Positions 60,801 to 64,000 of a stretch of 64,000 nt of DNA are shown here, piece by piece; positions within the stretch are counted from its first letter, which is position 1, and each line of letters begins with the position of its first letter. Origin of the DNA: Sphagnum compactum. Lineage: Eukaryota > Bryophyta > Sphagnopsida > Sphagnales. The notes under the pieces were generated by a model that was not told the origin of the DNA, searched no databases, and saw only the letters and a list, made by a program, of their open reading frames with translations. The stretch spans positions 26,961,354-27,025,353 of the forward strand of contig OZ234494.1 in assembly GCA_965153455.1 (NCBI GenBank). The letters are read 5' to 3'. Position numbers and translations under genes: made by a program.

Positions 60801-61178
60801 ATGATAAATTGTGATCTCGACCACATCAAGTTGTGTGTATCAACGTTTGATTGAAAATGACGTTAAACATCCTTGTTTAATAGATCGAATGTGGGTTGAG
60901 TTTTCCTAATAGTCCTTTGGTCCATATCCACACTAATAACTAGACCAAAAAACTTTCAAAAAGTAAATGATTATATCTTTAGTATATGAATTAAAGAAAT
61001 AAAAAAGGTTAATGCCATAAATGTTTACCATGTATGCCCAAGGTGGTTTTTGATAGTTAGTTGCTTGACATCCGTTTGGTTTGGAAAGTTTTGTAAACAT
61101 TCCATTCCACAGGGGTGCTCGTATCCCCTCCTTCACCTTCCAAGAATTTTGAGATGCGAACATATGGAACATAAGCAA
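57866..61178 (-). pseudogene. Mutator-like (MULE) transposase, split by a solo LTR and frameshifted
   Basis: Minus-strand order: an N-terminal region (about 61178-60720); an RDDFIRLQDIAYL helix region (about 60714-60526); the DDE-type catalytic domain (60379-60071) with IFMDATFCTND (first Asp), HRMSVPLARIITSRQT, and SCFLVDDAPQE (second Asp); a CCWHVLKAWHLRGT motif (59951-59694) typical of MULEs; then, after the LTR, RIDLLV and the SWIM zinc finger CTCEWALRGNMCKHKH (about 58215-58165) with an acidic C-terminal part (58132-57866). Several frame changes and at least one TGA (58481-58483) where Trp is usual show it is dead. A live protein would cut and move the element. Terminal inverted repeats not found. 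Confidence 0.8.
58541..59509 (+). mobile_element. Solo LTR (969 bp) with 5-bp target duplication, inside the MULE gene
   Basis: Starts TGTCGCAACC and ends GAGTACGTCA (TG...CA). CAACG flanks both sides (58536-58540 and 59510-59514), a normal LTR-element target duplication. Removing it rejoins MULE coding sequence in a sensible way. A TATAAGGGG box near 59201 shows the LTR promoter points to plus. GC content is well above the flanks. A 220-bp piece of the same LTR is at 12428-12648. Solo LTRs arise by recombination between the two LTRs of a full element. Confidence 0.85.
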
Positions 61179-62479
61179 ATTAAATGGTCACTTTATTTTG
61201 CCCTCCACGGTGTATCTCGAACCTCCACACCAAGTATTAGTTTGAGAAAGGGGACTTGGTGGGGTTTTGGACATGAATGGAATGGGACTTTGGAACCCTT
61301 CCTATGATTGAAGGAAGTAAGAGAAATTCCTATAGCAAGATAATTTATAATTCTATAAACGTTCATCATTGAACAAAAACCCAAAATGCAATACATACAT
61401 GGCTCCTTTAAAGTCAATGTTGTGAATTGGAATTCCCATTACAATACCCATATCATGATATAAAATACCTATTGTTCCAATGTACATAACATACAATATT
61501 TGCATTATGAACCCATATACTAAAACAAACTTTGGCAATACCCACATTGAGCTATTAAACCTTCCATCAGTGAAAATGTTCACATATGTAATACTCGGAT
61601 TGTACCTTAAACCCACAATGTCCAAAAAGCCCATGTAAAAATACCCACATAATGATAATTAATGCACACTGTTTGAGAGGTGCAAAATGCAATACCTGCC
61701 TTGGGCCATAAAACCCACGCTGGTTGTGGGGAGTCAATGCATTATTCACATATGGGTATGAAAAAATCAAACTACAAAGAGATATTGAATATGACATATT
61801 TGTGTAAAGGTATAAAACCTTTATTTATGGTTGTATATTTAATGAAACTTGACGCCCTTTCTATATCCAATAATTAGGAAATGAAAAGAGGTTGAATTGT
61901 GAAAATATAAACAAAAAACAAAAGAAATAACAAGAGACAAATGCATACCTTTAGGAATAAAAGATGACAACATTTCACCAAAGTTTGTAGTCCCAATTGA
62001 AAATGCAACCCTAAAAGATCATAACTCATACAAAAGTGGGTTAGAAAATATTAAGTTCAAACAACTATGGAATATATGGAAATAAACGATATTCATAATT
62101 ATGGTATAGATCTAAACAAGTGATAAGATCAAAAACCAATACAATGAGCAAAATTTAGAGTATAAACCTTAGGCTTTGAAATATATGAACCAAATTCCTA
62201 TACATGAGATCATAAAACATAACCCTAAAAATCCAAATGATATTTTTCCATAAGCCTTATTAAAACCCTAACTATATAAACCCTAACAAAAAAAAGTCCT
62301 TATGATATATGCCCTAAACCCAATAAATTATACAAACTATACAAATTATATAATGCAAAATAAACAAATTGAAAACAACATAGGAAAAAATTAGAAACCA
62401 AAATTTAAAGGTTTTAAACTATAAATATATATTGACTGAAAGAAAATAATTTAATCTTTAAAAACAATCAAATAAATTT
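61179..62479. other. AT-rich DNA with scattered GCAATACC words
   Basis: No gene is recognised. 61390-61760 carries ATGCAATACCTGC, ATACCCACAT and similar words also found in the minisatellites left of the MULE. 62200-62300 is rich in AACCCTAA-like words. Confidence 0.4.
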
Positions 62480-62800
62480 TGTACAAAACCAAAAGAGAAG
62501 ATATGTCTTTTACGTTTGTGTGATCTCTCCAACCTAATTTTTCCCAATCTCTTTGAAGAAGATATAAAATGAAATTGTATTACTTCACATATGTGTAAAC
62601 CTTAAAAATTTCCCACCAAATTTAGTTTATTTTAGGTTAATTACTATAAATTTGTGAAAAACTTATTTATTAATTTGTGTCCCAACCTTAAACTTAAACC
62701 ATAATCCAATAGTACATACTTATAATAATTACACGAAAAGATGTATTGTAATGTCCATTCAATAATAAATTAGGTAAACAAAATTTAGTAAAATATGCAT
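62480..62800. repeat. Dispersed direct repeat, unit 3
   Basis: Matches 56240-56420 in its first half and 53700-53960 at both ends (AAAACCAAAAGAGAAGATATG; CATAATCCAATAGTACATACTT), all in the same orientation. Confidence 0.6.
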
Positions 62801-62919
62801 TACTAAACCAAAATGGCTGCAATTATGGCATTGTTTCCACTCTAAATTGTTTGTAATACTTACATATGGGGACCTATGTTCATCATCCATGAACTAGGGC
62901 AAACCTTAATAAATTAATA

Positions 62920-63335
62920 GGTAGGATTGAGGGGGGGGGGGTGGGGGTGGAAAAAATGAGTAGGTAGTTAATTAGGTATTTGGCTATGTAAAAAACATAG
63001 ATAAATAGGTAGTTAGGTAGATAGGCAAGTTAGTACATAAGAAACAAGTTACTTTATCAAGGTGTCTAGGTTTGTAAAATATTTATGTCAATAAGGTGGT
63101 TGTGTATGTAGGGTAGTTAGGTCAGTAATGTAGGTAGTTAGTACAATGGTTAAGTTAGTAGGGTATGTAATTAATAAGGTAGTTAGGTTAGTAAGGTAGG
63201 TGGTTATTACAATAATTAGGTCAATAGGATAACTAGTTATTAAGGTAGCTATGTTAGTAGGGGATAATAAATAAGGTACCAAGGTTGGTGTAGTACTTAT
63301 GAGGGTAGGAAAGTGAGCAGGGTAGTTATGTGTGA
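62920..63335. repeat. G-run followed by a degenerate GTAGGTTAGT array
   Basis: A run of about a dozen G at about 62930-62942, then some 350 bp of GTAGTTAGGTTAGTAAGGTAGG variants. On the minus strand this gives a Thr/Leu/Pro-rich frame (63432-63088) that is a repeat by-product. Similar but shorter GTAGGT runs are at about 22140-22370 and 36270-36480. Confidence 0.65.
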
Positions 63336-64000
63336 GGTCAGGTCTAGGGAAAAAATGGCTAAGAACCAAAAAAACAAAAAAAAAATGTACAGTGGTCAGC
63401 AACAAAAAGAAATGGATTGTGATGAACCCCATTTGGTGCCGAATGAAAAAATGTAGCCCATTTAATGGATAGAATGGCCAATTGGTGCATTGGATGCTGT
63501 TGGTTCACTTTGGCCAATAAGGGGTAGGTTTCCATGACCTCCCACTCGCCCATTATTTGGATTGGTATCGTGTTCCCACCAATTTTGCTTGTACCTAAAG
63601 TGGCTGTCATCCAGCCCAAGGAAGATGCAAAAAAAATGACGATCATCCCTAGGAAATTTAGCCAAATCTAGCTATAAGCCAGGTATGAAGTATAAAATTT
63701 AATCATCCCTTTACATTTTTGGCTACACACCCATCATTTACTAATTATTCCCTTCAAATTTTGTAGTTGAAAACTTCAACAATCACTTCAATGTCACTTT
63801 TTAACTTTTAATTTCGTTTCTTGACAAAAATTTTCCAATAGTAAAAAGATTGGCCCCCATTCAAATGGTACTTGGGACTTTTTAATAAAATTTTAAGGCC
63901 AAGTTTTCTTTTGTGTGAGATTTTGTATTGCTCAAAAAATGTTTTTGGGAAAAAGGAATGTTTCCTCACAAGATTCTTATTTTTGACAAAAAGTTGTCAA
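63336..64000. other. No recognised gene at the right edge
   Basis: Short minus-strand frames (63646-63359, 63665-63462) have no domain I know. They might be the edge of something continuing beyond the window. Confidence 0.35.

Noticed and set aside
63088-63432. Thr/Leu-rich 114-codon minus-strand frame with hydrophobic start
   Set aside because: Direct translation of the GTAGGTTAGT array.

Overview
The window looks like nuclear DNA of a land plant with a large, repeat-rich, AT-rich genome. There are no operons or ribosome-binding sites. Split genes with GT/AG introns sit next to relics of Ty3/gypsy retrotransposons, solo LTRs, Helitrons and a Mutator-like (MULE) transposase. I cannot fix the lineage from sequence alone. 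The style of the relics and the absence of familiar angiosperm genes would fit a non-flowering land plant, but that is a guess.

The main coding content is a three-member family of intronless, serine-rich, multi-pass membrane proteins that I do not recognise: copy 1 at 281-1603 (+), copy 2 at 24738-26070 (-, frameshifted) and copy 3 at 42326-43633 (-). All three share promoter and 3' flank as well as coding sequence, so whole segments were duplicated. Copies 2 and 3 lie in a tandem segmental duplication (about 19.19-26.69 kb and 32.80-44.26 kb). The first unit has lost about 2.5 kb and 1.1 kb from its AT-rich part; the second has gained about 0.44 kb and a further ~0.09 kb. Copy 1 lies in the opposite orientation.

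Layout. 0-2.1 kb: copy 1 and flanks. 2.1-12.4 kb: an LTR-like piece, then two head-to-tail copies of the AT-rich repeat also found at 22.4-24.7 and 36.5-42.3 kb, carrying a Helitron (6182-7038) and a solo LTR (9364-10321) with a target duplication and paralogous empty sites in the window. 12.4-19.2 kb: a solo-LTR fragment joined to a 3'-truncated minus-strand gypsy element (LTR, gag with CCHC knuckle, protease, start of RT). 19.2-26.7 kb: duplication unit 1. 26.7-32.8 kb: the most gene-like single-copy stretch, with a stress-response A/B-barrel (Dabb) gene or fragment, the 5' exons of a conserved-looking minus-strand gene, and a 55-bp minisatellite carrying the plant telobox. 32.8-44.3 kb: duplication unit 2. 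44.3-50 kb: mostly featureless. 50-63.4 kb: minisatellites, a dodecapeptide-repeat relic, a zinc-finger ORF relic, a second Helitron (53971-55093), and a MULE transposase split by a solo LTR (58541-59509).

Functionally, only the membrane-protein family (copies 1 and 3), the Dabb gene and the minus-strand gene at 32.3-32.5 kb look potentially alive. The rest is mainly decaying transposons, several of whose in-frame stops look like C-to-T changes at glutamine or tryptophan codons. Genes were read by eye; introns, start sites and families need transcript data and profile searches.
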